DNA of 64,000 bases from Adineta ricciae (GCA_905250025.1 CAJNOJ010000039.1:372001-436000); one strand, 5' to 3'; positions 21,539 through 35,416 are shown, counted from the first letter of the stretch. Notes: generated by a model not told the origin, from the sequence alone. Numbers and translations are program-made.

Positions 21539-24500
21539 ATGGCCCGACAATCGCCATTCATGTCGTCGGCTCAGTTTACTTATCCTAGTGGTTATCAGCA
21601 AGTATGTTATGAAAAACAAACACTTTTCTCTTCACTAAAAAACAACTTTTTCTTCCTAGCGTGATGTTCGATATACTGGCAGCTCGAATGTTGAACCGCC
21701 GATGGCACTGAATCGACGTCCATCGTTACTTGCTGGTTATCATAGTCATTTTGGTAGTCCGGAAAGGTTTGTTTGGATATTTATTGCAAATGTCACATAA
21801 CCTTGATACGTTCTTGTGCAGAGCTCAAATAGCTTCGTACTATCCAACATTAGGAGCTGTTTCGATGGGACCACATGTTGATGAGCATTCGAAACGATCA
21901 CGATATCCAACAGGTACTGGTAGTGGTGGTGGTAGTCTGTCGGCTAATTCACAATTATCACCATTATCTATCGAAGTTAAAAAAGTTCGTTTGTCTACCA
22001 AAAGTGCGCATAGAAGGATTTCATTCGTGTTCTATTTTGTCTAGGAACAACAGGTTTATCAACCACAAACGGAAGCTATATCGCCAACGCCAGACGATCC
22101 GAAGAACGATTCTCATATGCGCGATTCTACAATTGTACGCAATGCAATATCGAAACTGGAATCGGAAATTGATATCACTATGAAGAAACTTCATCGAGCT
22201 AAACTTAGCCAAGTACAAACTCGTGTATTCGATAAATACTTGAAGTTATGACTTTATTTGCTCTAGAGCGAAATTCGTAGTCAAGCAGATAGATCAGCTG
22301 CTTACGAAGAAAACGATGATCAAGATGATTTACTACGAACAAATGGTTCGCAAACATTGATCGAAAAGATTCTTCATGAGAATCGAGTAAGTTCGTATTT
22401 ATTGCTAAAAGGTCATCGAGTACTTTCGCTAAAGAGAGCTATGAAAATATTTGATGCGTTCATCGGCAGATTCTGTTTCTATTATGAAATAATATAATCA
22501 AATTAACTGCTTTTTTCAGAGAAAAGCTGAAGACAGCCAAAAACTGTTGAATCATCTCAATAATAACATGGATTTGACTATGCCGCTGTATCAAGAACCA
22601 AGTGATCTCGAATCCTTACGACGAAGTCGCATACAGTTCGTGTTCTTGCGCTATAAATTGAATTAATTTCGACATTTGCCATTCTTTAGATATATGAACG
22701 TGATGAAAAACCATCTGATTGAAATATTCAAGAAAAGATATGAAATGACTCAGCAGCAAATTCAAACTAAAAGTGATGAATATGATAAGAACTATCAGAA
22801 ATGGCAAAAATCAATTGAGAAAGAAGAAAAATTGGTCGCAAATAAAGATGCGACAACGTATCGTGAAACGTTTGAAAAAACCTTTCCCGAACTACGTAAA
22901 ACACGTGAAGATAAAGAAAAGAAACAAACCAATGCAACGGATTCCTCAACATCCGAACAACAGGTCTCACTAAATACCAATCAGACGGAACAGGAACTCG
23001 AACTCCAAGAAGAAAAATTACGAAAATCATCGATTGTTCCACCTATCATCTACGATGAATGTCAACGACGACATCAGTATATTAACCATAACACCTTGAT
23101 TCGACGTGATGCTGCCGAGTTCTACAAAGAACGAACAAAGATGCCTTTCTGGACACCAGAAGAAAAACAGATTTTCATCGAAAAATTCACTCAATCTCCG
23201 AAAAACTTCGGCTATATTTCATCGTTTCTTGAAAACAAAACAACCGAACAATGCGTTCAATTCTATTACATGACAAAGAAAACGGAAAATTACAAAAACT
23301 TACTACGAAAGCAAACACAAACAACTAGACGACGTGCGAAACAAAATGCGACCACAACAACAACGACAACGGTAACTTCATCGACAACAATTGAAACAAC
23401 ATTAGTGACCAAAGTCACTTCTTCTAATACAATCGTCTCGTCAACATCGCAACAAATTCTTGGACAATCAACCATTCCTCGAGGAGAACAAGTTTGTTAA
23501 ACAGACACTGTCTGAAGAGAAAACTACTATGATTTCTTTTACTTTCTCTGCAGGACACAGAGCGATCAGCAGATCGAATGGATAAGTAAGTCAAAAGTCA
23601 TCGTGACTAAATAACTATATGAATATAATGTCTTTTTAGCAATGAAGATCGTCGCGAGACAAGTAAGTCGTGATTATTTCCGTGAAAGAAAGATTGGATT
23701 TATTGCTCTGTAGATACCGTCGATGGAAATGAAGATAAACGATTGAATAAGAAGTCTGTTTCTTTGATCTTTGATTTTTGTTTATCGAGCTGTTATCTTC
23801 AATTGTAGTCGATGTCAGCTGTTATCGTGTACAACTGAAAAGTTGGGCAAAAAGAAGAATCGTAAGAATCGCCTACGTGCATTTCCAAACAAATGGAATG
23901 AATTGACTACAGAAAATCGAGAAGCTATACGTCGTGCATTACGTAAGTGAATTCGACAACCTTTTTCCTATTGAAAACAAGTGTCTTTTCGAATAGAAAT
24001 ACCTGCGAATGTTCAACGATGTTGTACGCGTTGTTATGAAAAGTTAATCATTCAAGTACGTCAAAGACAATCAACGAATCTACCCAACGATGGCGAGGAA
24101 GATGATGAAGATGAAGAATCATCGAAGAATCGATCCACAGTTACAGATGAACAGAATTCGAAACAAGATGAAGGTAAACAATGTCAATGAAATAATCGAT
24201 TTTTTAGTTCAAATACATTTCTTTTCTAGAATGGACCGAAAATGAAATAGATGCATTTACGAAAGCACTGCATAAATTCAACGATAATTGGTCGCAGATA
24301 GCAGCGTATGTTCAACGAAGTGAACAAAGCTGTCGAGCATTTTATCAAAAACATCGCAAGACGAATGGCTTAGTCGAAGATGAACAGGTAAATTTCTCTT
24401 CGGGAATCAAAGATAGTAGCGTATTCGTCTTTCTTCTGTAGAACATCGACGAGGATACTGTTAGTATATCAGGTTCGGAAGATCGATCACGTCGATTGAA

Positions 24501-27500
24501 TCAATCGAGAAGAAGAAATGAACACAATGATGAAGGTAAAATTTATTTGCATGAATTTTCATGCGAATGAAATAAACGCCGTTTTAGATAACGAAGATGA
24601 ACCACAAAAGACAATAGTCAATGAAGATAGTAATGATTCAACTCACGGAATGATTATCGACGAAGGCGATGATCATACATCTATGAATCAAGAGAAAAAA
24701 GAGAAATTAACAAGACCTTTACCAACAACTGATCTAACTACGATAAACTCTCTTGTCGAACGAGAAATCTCTAAGACATTGAGTGAAACAGAAAAGTTTT
24801 TAACTATCAATACGAATCCAAATATTTCCCCCAATAAACATCAATCGTCAACAACAGCTGCAAATCCTACACAACCACCACCACTCGTTACACTAACGAA
24901 ATCCCATTCTCCATCTGCTCATTCTCATAGCCAACAATCGTTTCCAATTAAAGGTTCAATTATGCGTGGAACACCGATCTCGCCATCAAATAAACCAATT
25001 TCCATCGATACATCACCTAATCATTCACATGTGCATTCGCATCCTTATCCTAGTCCACGAAATGAAAATTCTCATCCTTCAGCACACATGAAATCTTCGA
25101 AGATTATCGATCAACAGCATTTATATACTCCTCAACAAGCTGCCTATATGCGTCATTATTCTCATCAACAAGGAGCGCCGAGTAATTTTTCGTCTTCATC
25201 GAGCTCATCGCAATATTTATCACAACAGCAGCATAAATCGTCTACCATGGGTAATCAACCACCGTCCTCAAATACAAATAAGTCAATGGGAATTGATACA
25301 TCTAATACTGATACGTATGAAACATTACGAGCAGATTTTGTTACATCACGATATTTGACCACTACCCATTCGCCAAATCATGAACGGTAAGAAAATTCCG
25401 GATCGATTCTTTTGATATTCGTCGAACCCTGTTGCACATTAATGCAAAATAGTCATGTTCAGTTTTTGAACGAGAAATCTTAACCAACTCTTCCTCGTAA
25501 TTTCTCTGACTATTTCTATGCTACATAGGAACATTGGAAATAAATGTTTTAGTGCTTCTTTGTAGTATAACCGAAAATAGAAAGAACTATCTTTGTTCTA
25601 CTTCATCATAGTGGCTCAGTCTATTTACAGCAAGTTCATAGGATCTTTTGCTTGAAGGCGTATACAAATAACTTTGGAGTAGCTTTTATATGGGTATAGC
25701 GAATCCTGTTCTCAACATTGCGGAAAAGCGAGGGAGAAAGAGAGAGAAATTGATCAATTTTATTACTGCCATATTCTACACTAACTGATATACTCGGAAG
25801 AGGCACCGCCTTTTCCTTTGTATCACTTAAAGTGTAAGAACCACTTCACAGGAGAGTATCATTTGGATGTAGCATGATTTCAGTTTCAGACAACTAGGAC
25901 AATATAGAGCAGTACTTCCTTTTTCTTCCAGTTACTAAATCTATGCCGAAAGAGTCGACTGCTATTCAGAGTAGCTTTTCATATTTTCTATCCATTTGAA
26001 TTTTACGGGTGAGCAGATGGTGTAGATATACATATATGTATGCGTAAGAAACCTGATGATTTCGTCTATTGTTATTAGACGTGGCTGACGCGAGAGAAAA
26101 TGTTTGTTCTTTGCGTGTCAAGAGTACTTGTGTGGTTTTGTGTATTGTTCTGTTTCAACAACAAGAAAAAATATTCCCATATATAGATACGTATGCAAAT
26201 CTAATCATTTGCATTTTTCTCTAAGCCATTGTCAAACAATTTTCTTTTTCTTGGGAGTTCTGATTTAAACCAAACTATTTTTAAAAGGTCAGAATGACTT
26301 TGACACCAATTTCACACGCTTGATCAATTGAAAAGTATCTAGCAAACCTTCATTCGTACGAACCGCGCGTATCAAATGCATCCGCTCATGCTCTATTCTA
26401 GGCAAACTCGCCATCCATCTGAGCAACGATCTCCTTCTCAATCATCAACCTCGTCTATATCAAATACTCATCAATTACTTCCTCCACCGACAGCAATACA
26501 TCCTACGGCATCTAATCCTTCATTACAATCATCCCCGTCAGCACATTCGCAACATACTCAACAGCAACAAGCTGCACTTCTAGCTGCATCACAAATTCTT
26601 GCTTCGTCTGGTATGCATCCACAAGAATTATTAGCCAGTGGTCTCTTACCATATCCACATTATTACAATTCAATACCCGGTGCTTCATTCTATGTGGATC
26701 CTCGTCTTATGCATGATTTCACTGCTGCTGCCAATAGTGAACAGTTGAAAAGCCTTCGTACGAGCCGTCATCCTCCATATGGTTCAACACATTCACCACC
26801 TGAACCTTCAGCTTATTTGTCTCAGTCATCCAAACGACATCCTCATGAAAATTCCGGTACGTAAAAGCCACGACAGAATTCGAAAGCAAGACGAAAGCTT
26901 TTCTATCTATTGAAGAACATATGCGATATCCTCCATCAGGAGAGTATTCCTCCTCGATTTGGCGCACACAAAATGCCAACAATCCTCAACAAATGCATCC
27001 TCATTTGAAATCGAGCGCGAGTGCAAATGAGCTATCTCGCCATCCAACACGTATGCCGGCTGGAACAGACCGGGATGCAAGGTAAGAAAAAAGAAAGACA
27101 GCGGGTGTCTATTTTTGTAAAGGAAGTACACAATAGATCTTTCCTTATAGAGAGACAGGCATGACTAGCATCTTACATTAGTGCACTCTTTTTATCAAAG
27201 AAAAAGATAGTTAACTAATTCTTTTCTGGTACTCTGTTTTTCTTCGCGTTCTGTCAGTGATATCTATACGCCCGGATAGATTATGGTAGATAGATGTATC
27301 GTATTAACACAGTAATACTTCAAAGTTCTGTAAGTAGAGGGCAAGGTCAGAAAGACCTAACAATCTGTAATTTAATTCAGCAGAAAAAGTTCAATAACAA
27401 TTTGTTGTGTATTTTAGATCTCCGGATAGCTATCCTCATCGCCTGAATCCATCACGTTCAGCTGCTGAAAATCCAGCAATTCATTTTCAACGAATCGAAA

Positions 27501-30249
27501 CACGTCCTCATCATGTATATTTGTGTGCTTTGTTGTCTTTTCAAATTCTATTTGGCTATTTTTAGAAATCATCATCGCACGAAAAACTAAACCCACCAGC
27601 ACATTATTCCGATCTTTCATCTGATAGTACATCCTCCGCATACCACAGACCAGCACCTGCTGTTCATAAATCTCACACTAATCTTCATCATCCATATACA
27701 TCTACGTCATCGACTCGATCATCATTAGGACCACCTTCACAAATCTCGCCACATCATGGATCGAATTATATGCTTCACCCTTCTCCTGTAGGAACCATTT
27801 CGCCTCATCATCATCAAGCACATTATCCTCAACAACGTTCAGCATCATCCATTCATCATAACGAATCGATTCGCAATTCGAAAGAACCGATATCGATACA
27901 AGAGTTCATGAAACAGAATGTCAACGAATTCGTTGCATCAACAAGTAAGATTTCTTTCTTTTGAAACCCGAGCGCAAGAGAACCTACAGGAGAATAGATC
28001 GACTTACACACGTAAAATTCTATTTAGATAATGATAACAAAACATTGAGTAATGATTTATCGACGACAGATAGTTCTAGCAGTCAATTATCACGTATGCC
28101 ACTTCCAACAACGATACTGACAAGTGGAATGAAAGCTGTTGATGTAAAAGAAATGATATCATATGACAATATGGCATAAATTGTTTACGTTTATTCTAGA
28201 CTTCTGATCAACCGATATTAATCGATGGTGATGATGATGCATATTTGACAGTAGGATTATCGATGGTTTGCTTTCATGTCGTATACTTTTATTTAATCAT
28301 TTAGCGTGAATCGAGTGAAACAAACGTTGAGGGAAGCTCAAAATCACATTCAAATCAGGATGGTAAGGGAAATTTTTCAATGTAAAGCTTGTATTTTTAT
28401 TGATTATCTATCTAGTAAATAAATCACATGTGGACAGCGATCAACCCGAACGACGTCGTGATAGTTCAATCAAAAAAATTCTTTCAAATCAACCATTGGA
28501 AAAACCCGAATACGTTGGTAAGCAAACGCATCTATTTAATTCAACAACGATCACTCATTTCATCTCTTGCAGAGATCAATCAAAAAGTGCAAAATAGTAC
28601 GGTTGGTGCCTCAAAGGTTCATTCAAATAGTGATATCAACGGTTTAGAACGAACAAATAGTACTGGTGGACGTGAATGTACACTTGAAAGACTTGGGTCG
28701 CAGTCGATTGACTTTGATTCGTCTCTTTTAGCCACACGATCACGAGGTTCGATCACTATGCGAATGTTAATGGGTGCCAATGGAATCTATGCTGATGGCA
28801 AAGCTCAACCAATGATTGCCAATGGTACGTATCTTCAACATTGTTTTCCTAATCGATCTATAATAATCTTTTGTTTACAATTCGATAGAAGCTTCCAGTG
28901 AACAAGCAAACAAACGTGCAGCATCACCGAATAATGATAAGAGTCATTTAGAATATTTGATTCGAGGTGAACTCATTCGAGAATGTCCGACATTAGCAAA
29001 AACAGATGGTAAAATGCGAGAAACTTTCGCTAGTAATCGATTTTTCTACTGCGAGTATTTTAGAGTCAGCTGCAATATTTCAAGCTCGTCGCCTGTCACC
29101 GACTACACAACATGCACAACGCTCATCGTCCAGTCAACATCAATCATCTAAACGAATGCGGTAAGTTAGCAAAAGTCGAGTTCCAAAAAATTCCAAACAT
29201 TACTTTCTCGTGGCATCTTGCAGCACATCACCAAGAGATGACTCAATATCGAATAGTGAACAACATCATTCGACACATGAATCACCTACGAACGTTCGAG
29301 ATCCATTCCTTCTACAGTCGCACCCGAAAATGACTCATCATTCAAGCAATCAGTCATCATCAGCGCCGACTGCCGATCGAAATTGGCAATCCTTAGTTCA
29401 GCAACAATATCAGCAATCATATGGGACACGCTCATCGCGCCCGAGTTTAGTTAGTTCAGGCTCGATAACACTAGGAAATCCGATTTCACCGTCGGTACGT
29501 TTATCTGCTGAACAATCACAATATCCACCGACAGCAAATAATCAACTAGTTCATCCACGTTATTCGTACCACATGAGTAAAAGTAAACTCTTATTTGATT
29601 GGTGTTATCAATTTCTGTACTTATAACTATCTAGATGAGCAACAATTTTCGCCACCGAGACAATCGTCTACATCACCACATGATCATTTATCGAAGGGAA
29701 AATTTGCTCGACGAGCTCAACAAGTATGTTCACAGTTTTTAACAGAAGCTCAATAAAATAATTCGCCTCTAATCCATTCAGACACATTCATCTTCATCAG
29801 ATTCTCCACACGAATCATCACTATCGATCAATGTTGATCAACCAGCAAATGTTCGAAACTCACCCATTACTCCCGTACCAATTAATCAAAGCAGTAGTAC
29901 TCCACCGATAGCTACCTCGCCGGTATCATCGTCTGCGTCTCCAACAACCTCAATTTCTTCAAATAACCCGCATTCACTCAAAAAACGATTAATCAGTGAA
30001 TATGAATTCGAACAACAACAACAACAACAGCACCAGCAAGAACAGCATAACTCTCCCACGGCTGCCTCACTCATTGTGTCAGCATCAACACCGCCTCCGA
30101 TTGTATTAACTGAAACGAAACCATCTAGTGAACCAGTTGTTACCACAGACTCAACTATTCCGGCATCGAATTTCGAGAATATATCGGATACTGAAACACC
30201 TAAAGAAACAACTAATGAACGTCCTGACGAAAACGAATCTACAACATGA
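21539..30249 (+). CDS. NCOR: Nuclear receptor corepressor (NCoR/SMRT family)
   Basis: About 26 exons join in phase from MARQSPFMSSAQ (21539) to TGA at 30247-30249. The N-terminal coiled region (SKLESEIDITMKKL, IEKILHENRRKAEDSQKLL, MPLYQEPSDLESLR) and the deacetylase-activating stretch (SSIVPPIIYDECQRR) match the NCoR deacetylase-activating domain. SANT1 lies near 23140-23285 (FWTPEEKQIFIEKF, NFGYISSFL, QCVQFYYMTKK) and SANT2 near 24229-24380 (WTENEIDAFTKAL, NWSQIAAYV, SCRAFYQKHRK). The remaining half is Ser/His/Gln/Pro-rich and disordered, with a CoRNR-like motif at 28943-28985 (LEYLIRGELI) comparable to the receptor-binding LEDIIRKAL of human NCoR. The protein should bridge nuclear receptors or other repressors to histone deacetylase 3. 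Most introns are 45-70 bp; those at 25389-26401 and 27081-27417 are much longer. A poly-Gln run is near 30015. Confidence 0.88.
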
Positions 30250-30886
30250 TATATCGTTCATTATAAAATTCATTTTTTCAACGTGTTGCTCAAGCAATCA
30301 ATATCGCACATATACATACAATTCTTATCAAAACAGTGAACAAACAAGAAAATTAAAGATGAATCATCAATGTTTGCCCTCTTCTTTCTATGCGTCACAA
30401 TTTTACCTGTCTTTTTTGCTGTGTACATGACAACTATACTCAAGCACACGATTTCTGCGTGTTTGTATATGTAAATAGTCCTCCTTATAAATATATTCAA
30501 ATTTCTTATTCGATTTTGTATGTAAAGTCTTCTAAACAGCTTTTTTTTTCTTTGTTATTCTATTTGTCGAGTTACACTTTGTTCATCTCTGCTCTGGTTG
30601 ATTTCATTTCTAGTAGAGTTGATATGGACAAAATCTTTCTATATTACAAAAAAAACTAGACAGAGTTTATTATGCTGTTAACATTTTTTCCTTTCTCTTT
30701 TTTGTTGTTGCTTGATGTTCTTAGAAAAACCTATACAGAAGGAAAATACCTCGTATATTTCGCTTTTTTCTACTATGACGTGTGTTGATTGGTTATGAAA
30801 ATAAAAGGAAAAAGCTTAGTATTCTGAAACCTTTGTCTGAACGCCTGTTTTCTCTTATTTTAGATTTGCAGAGAAATCTCACCAAC
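30250..30886. other. Intergenic between NCoR and KIF3A
   Basis: NCoR 3' UTR, then AT-rich DNA with poly-T runs. An acceptor-like TTATTTTAG at about 30863 precedes the KIF3A start and may be a spliced-leader acceptor. No coding frame was recognised. Confidence 0.45.
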
Positions 30887-33833
30887 ATGCCGGTTGGTCA
30901 TTGAACATGTTTTGTTTACTAGAATTCACTTTCGAATACTTTCTTAGGAGAAGAAACGATCGGCAAGTAGTGGAAGCGCCAACAATGTTAAAGTTGTCGT
31001 TCGATGTCGACCGATGAGTGATAAAGAATTGGATAATGATCATAAAGAGATTGTTTATGTAAATACAGCTTGCTGACGTCGATCTGCATAGAGAAGTTCC
31101 TTTTTCTTAGGTAAGTGAAGCAACTGGAACAATCGATGTTCGAGCACCAAATTCAACAACGGACGATACGACAAAAACATACACATTCGATCATGTGTTT
31201 GGACAAAACTCCAAGCAAGTCGATGTTTATAATCTGGTTGCTCGTCCGATCGTCGATGCCGTTTTGGAAGGCTACAATGGAACTATATTCGCTTACGGAC
31301 AAACAGGAACCGGTGGGATTCATTTTCCGACAGGACATTTGTTTTTCATTTTTATCTATTCTTAGGCAAGACGTTTACAATGGAGGGGAAAAAAGATGAT
31401 ATTAAAAACTATGGTATCATTCCTAATTCATTCGCACATGTGTTTCTTGAGATTTCCAAAGCGGAAAAGAATGTCGGGTACGATCGTTGTCTTCATTCTC
31501 AGTGAAAAAATAGAATACAGTTTATTTTCTATAGATATTTAGTTAGTGTATCCTATCTGGAGATCTACAATGAAGAAGTTCGTGATCTACTTGGTAAAGA
31601 CCGTGATAAAAGTCTAGAAGTAAAAAAGTCGATCGCATGATTACAAGAGAGTGATGGAACGTACGCTCAAATTTCAGATAAAAGAACGACCTAATGTTGG
31701 TGTTTATGCTGATGGTTTAACAGCTCATATATGTAAATCAGCAACCGATATGGAAACTATTATGCGTTCTGGCAGTTTTAACCGTAAATATGATAATGAA
31801 GTCGTTTCAATCTCCTTCATCAAATTTTTTCATCATAGGTCACACGGGTCAAACTCTAATGAATGAACGTAGTAGTCGATCGCATGCAATATTTACCATT
31901 ACGATAGAGTGTAGTGATACTGGCCCTGATGGTGCCAAACGTATTCGAGCCGGGAAGTTACATATGGTCGATTTAGCGGTAAGTGGAGATGGTCTATTTT
32001 GTGGACGATTATCAATGTGTTTATTTCCAGGGTAGTGAACGTCAATCGAAATCGGGTGCCGAAGGAAATACATTGAAAGAAGCGACAAAAATTAATTTAT
32101 CATTATCCACATTGGGTAATGTGATTTCGGCACTGGTTGATGGCAAATCGACACATATACCGTATCGTAATTCGAAGTTAACCCGACTTCTACAAGATTC
32201 TTTAGGTGGAAATTCTAAAACAGCCATGGTAAAGCTTGCACTTCCATCCATAGTTTGACTCGGATAAAATTCTTTCTTAGATTGCCAATATTGGTCCAGC
32301 TGATTATAACTGCGATGAGACATTGAACACACTCAGGTAAGCCAATCATTGGGGTGGTTCAAAGTGTTATCCTTGTTGACATAGATATGCAAATCGAGCG
32401 AAGAACATCAAGAATCATGCGCGTGTCAATGAAGATCCAAAAGATGCCATGATTCGAAATTTAGAAAACGAGATTGAACTTTTACGTAAACAAGTCGAAG
32501 AAGGTTCGTTGTCGTTCATTGTCTCTCTAGTGTAAAAGTATCCTGTTTGAATTAGGTGGCGGTGGAGATGATAGTGATGATGGTTCCGGTTCAGAATATA
32601 GTGAAACCGATGAGAATGGTCGACGTGTGGTTCGTAAAAGATCGTTAAATGTTCGTCAAGAACGCAAAGAAGAAATTGAGCGTCAAATCGAAGAAGAACG
32701 ACGAAAATTACAATTCGACACCGATAAATCACAAAAAGAACGAGATAAGATCGCCCTAGCACTTCGTGAGAAACAAGAAGAATTAAAAGCAATGTAGAAA
32801 AAACTCCCTTTCGTATCTTCTCTATTCGTTAATCGTCTTTGTTTTTATAGGAAAGATCAGGATGATGTTCGAGAAAAACTCCGAAGGTTAGAAGCCAAAG
32901 TTATTTCAGGCGGTGAAAATCTACTTGAAAAGGCCGAGAAACAAGTAGTTTTACTCGAGCAAAGTGAACAGGAACTCCAAAAACGTATTCACAATGAAGA
33001 ACAGTTACGGAAGCAATTACAGCAGAAAGAGGTGATATAAACATCTTCGATATAAACAAATGTTTTCATTCAATTCGACTTTTCCAGGCTGAAGCGCTCG
33101 ATGTTGAAGGCAAATACAATTCATTGAAAGAAGAGGCTGAAGCTCTAACCAAAAAGCTGAGGGTGTTTGAAAAGAAATACAAAGACGCCAAACAAGAAGT
33201 GAGTGATAAAACATTCTTCGAATGAAATCGATTGAACCTATTCATTCAGTTACTCGATCTGGAAAAAGAATACCTGAACCAACGAACGGAATTGATCGAA
33301 GCGAACACTCAAGCGCTTCGTGAGTTACAGAAACAAGAATTTGTCATCAAAAGTTACATACCTGATGAATACTTCGTATGTACAACTATTTTGTTCCATT
33401 GAAATGAAAAAAAAATGATATTTTAAAGAAAATTATTCAAGAGCATGCAAGTTGGAATGAGAATTTTGGAGAATGGAGTCTACGATCGATTGCGTACACT
33501 GGAAACAATATGAAAAACAAGGAGAAAAGCAAGAAAGCCGACGTAAGACTCGTGAGATATTTCAATTGAACATATTTTAATCGTTTTTGGTTCAAAGGAT
33601 GATGATTTAAACTTAACTCATGTTTACTTGGCATACACAGCCGAAGGTGCTGAGGGTGCTATGCGAGATTTCATGACACGGAAGAAGAAAAGTCGTGCGA
33701 AAGAGAAAAAAAAGTATGAAACGACTTTACATTTATTCCTTATTTCAAAATCATCCGTTTTTCTTTTGGAAATTTCAGGAAAGCACCAAAAGAAGCATTT
33801 AGTAATCGTCCAACAACAGCCGTCCGCGATTAA
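30887..33833 (+). CDS. KIF3A: Kinesin-II motor subunit KIF3A
   Basis: About 17 exons join in phase from a 6-nt coding first exon (ATG CCG, 30887-30892) to TAA at 33831-33833. The motor domain shows [52 protein letters not shown] (P-loop, interrupted by an intron), [16 protein letters not shown], the switch-[12 protein letters not shown] and switch-II LVDLA-type motif (HMVDLAGSERQ), [15 protein letters not shown] and [17 protein letters not shown]. Neck and acidic Gly/Asp/Ser linker ([16 protein letters not shown]), a long coiled coil and a short tail ([10 protein letters not shown]) follow. Subfamily: [15 protein letters not shown] and the tail fit KIF3A rather than KIF3B. In animals it pairs with KIF3B and KAP3 to drive anterograde intraflagellar transport. 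Confidence 0.93.
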
Positions 33834-33963
33834 CAGTCTGACTTTGTTTTGAGAATAATAATCATGAATTAATCCGTCCATTTTATATAAATAAAAACCG
33901 CTAATCTCTTTTTTTTTGGTCTGTGAATATTCATTACTTATGTATTCCAGATAATTTCAAAGA

Positions 33964-34419
33964 ATGACTTCACAAATCGTTGATATCGGTTCCAAATCCG
34001 GCAAATTTAAGTATATCCTAGTTCAACAAGGACAGAAACATCTCATCCGTGGTGATCCAAATCTTGAATACCACGGTATATGAGTTCATCTTGATGAAAC
34101 GCATATGTTGATCAACTAGGACTTTTTTGCATAGATAAAATCTTTGAAAAACTCAAGCACGAAGTCGGGGAGAAATCCGCAGATGAGTTGAAAGTCTTGG
34201 GTGGTGGAAAAGTTTTAGTTGACTTTGATAAAAAACAGATCAACGTTTTTGGTGAATCTCAAGTAATACTCTTCGATTAATAATGAGTTCAAGGTTTCAT
34301 TTTGATGTGTTTAGTCTTATGGCGCTGCTGACCATGAGAAGTCGAAAGCGTTACTTCAAGAGAAGTATCCTGATTTTACGATTTCAACTGAAAAACCGAC
34401 TGATTCCGATAACAAATAA
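33964..34419 (+). CDS. PHPT1: 14 kDa phosphohistidine phosphatase, copy 1
   Basis: Three exons (33964-34075, 34135-34262, 34315-34419) encode about 114 residues. The fold markers of the Janus/PHPT1 family are in order: GKFKYILVQ, LIRGD, LEYHDKIFEKL containing the His that corresponds to catalytic His53 of human PHPT1, LGGGKVLVDFDKKQINVFGES, SYGAADHEKSKALLQEKYPDF. The enzyme removes phosphate from histidine in proteins such as KCa3.1 and ATP-citrate lyase in mammals. An AG acceptor (TATTCCAG) lies 13 nt upstream of the start, and KIF3A ends only 130 bp before, so the mRNA may be trans-spliced from a shared transcript. A paralog follows directly. Confidence 0.9.
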
Positions 34420-34692
34420 TCAATTCGAAGATCTCAACATTTAGTTTAGTCTTTTTTCATATGTATTCGAGCAGATTTTGAATATTGATATTTATAATAA
34501 GCAAGCAATGTGTGACATCAGTTTGTTTCTATTCATTTCAAAGAAGAAAGGTCGAAAACATAGAATGACGTGCTACAATGATGATTCTCTACAAGCAGAA
34601 AGATAATCGGAACGATGTAATAGGACTGCCCCAGGATCAACAATGAAGTGATGATTCATAAAAATACTCTTGTATCTTTCTTCTAGATAATT

Positions 34693-35144
34693 ATGAGTAA
34701 ATTACTTCCACTCGTTAATATTGGTTCAAAGTCAGGCAGATTTAAATACATTCTCGCCCAACTTGGTCAAAAATATTTGATTCGTGGTGATTCAACTCTT
34801 GATTACCATGGTAAGATCACCAATCTTACAATTGTCATCCTCAATACGAGATTGTCTTTCAGAAAAAATATTCAAAAAACTTCAAGATGAAGCTGGTGGA
34901 CCATTAAATGATCTGTACATATTAGGCGGTGGAAAAATGCAAGTCGATTTTGAAAAGAAGAAGATTAATCTTTTCGATCAATCAGAAGTATGATCACGAT
35001 TGATACATTGGCAAAGATTTCGGTTGCTTTCTATCATAGGCATATGGTCCTGCAGATCATCGACGCTCGAAAACAGTTCTGCAAGAAAAATATCCAGATT
35101 TTACCATCTCACTCGGTGCTCCTGATTCTACTACCAAGAACTAA
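34693..35144 (+). CDS. PHPT1: 14 kDa phosphohistidine phosphatase, copy 2
   Basis: Three exons with the same intron positions as copy 1. The protein has GRFKYILAQ, LIRGD, LDYHEKIFKKL (catalytic His retained), LGGGKMQVDFEKKKINLFDQSE, AYGPADHRRSKTVLQEKYPDF and a short tail ending TTKN. Intron 1 splits the codon after the catalytic His in both copies, and intron 2 precedes the [S/A]YG motif in both, so this is a tandem duplication rather than retroposition. The proteins have diverged through much of their length, so the duplication is not recent. TTCTAG sits 6 nt upstream of the start. Confidence 0.88.
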
Positions 35145-35416
35145 CATATTTCTCCGTCGTATAATCATTTCATACAATCTACTTTGTTTCTTAGCATTTT
35201 CCCTTTAATAAACAAAAATTTTTAATCAAGCTCATAGCACTCGATATTGATTTCTCCTATAATGAGTCACATACAGTGCTAGCCGTTGGCTGCTAAAGGT
35301 GCAATTTTTTGTTTTACATAATGATTGTGAAATAACGTTAACATTAGTCATAAATACGAGAAAGTATAAAGCTTTCTGTTCCTTTTTGCATTTCGATTGC
35401 AACGACGAAATTCAGC

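Noticed and set aside
29886..30146. Minus ORF with a run of cysteines
   Set aside because: It is the antisense of the CAA/CAG-rich Gln tract of NCoR.
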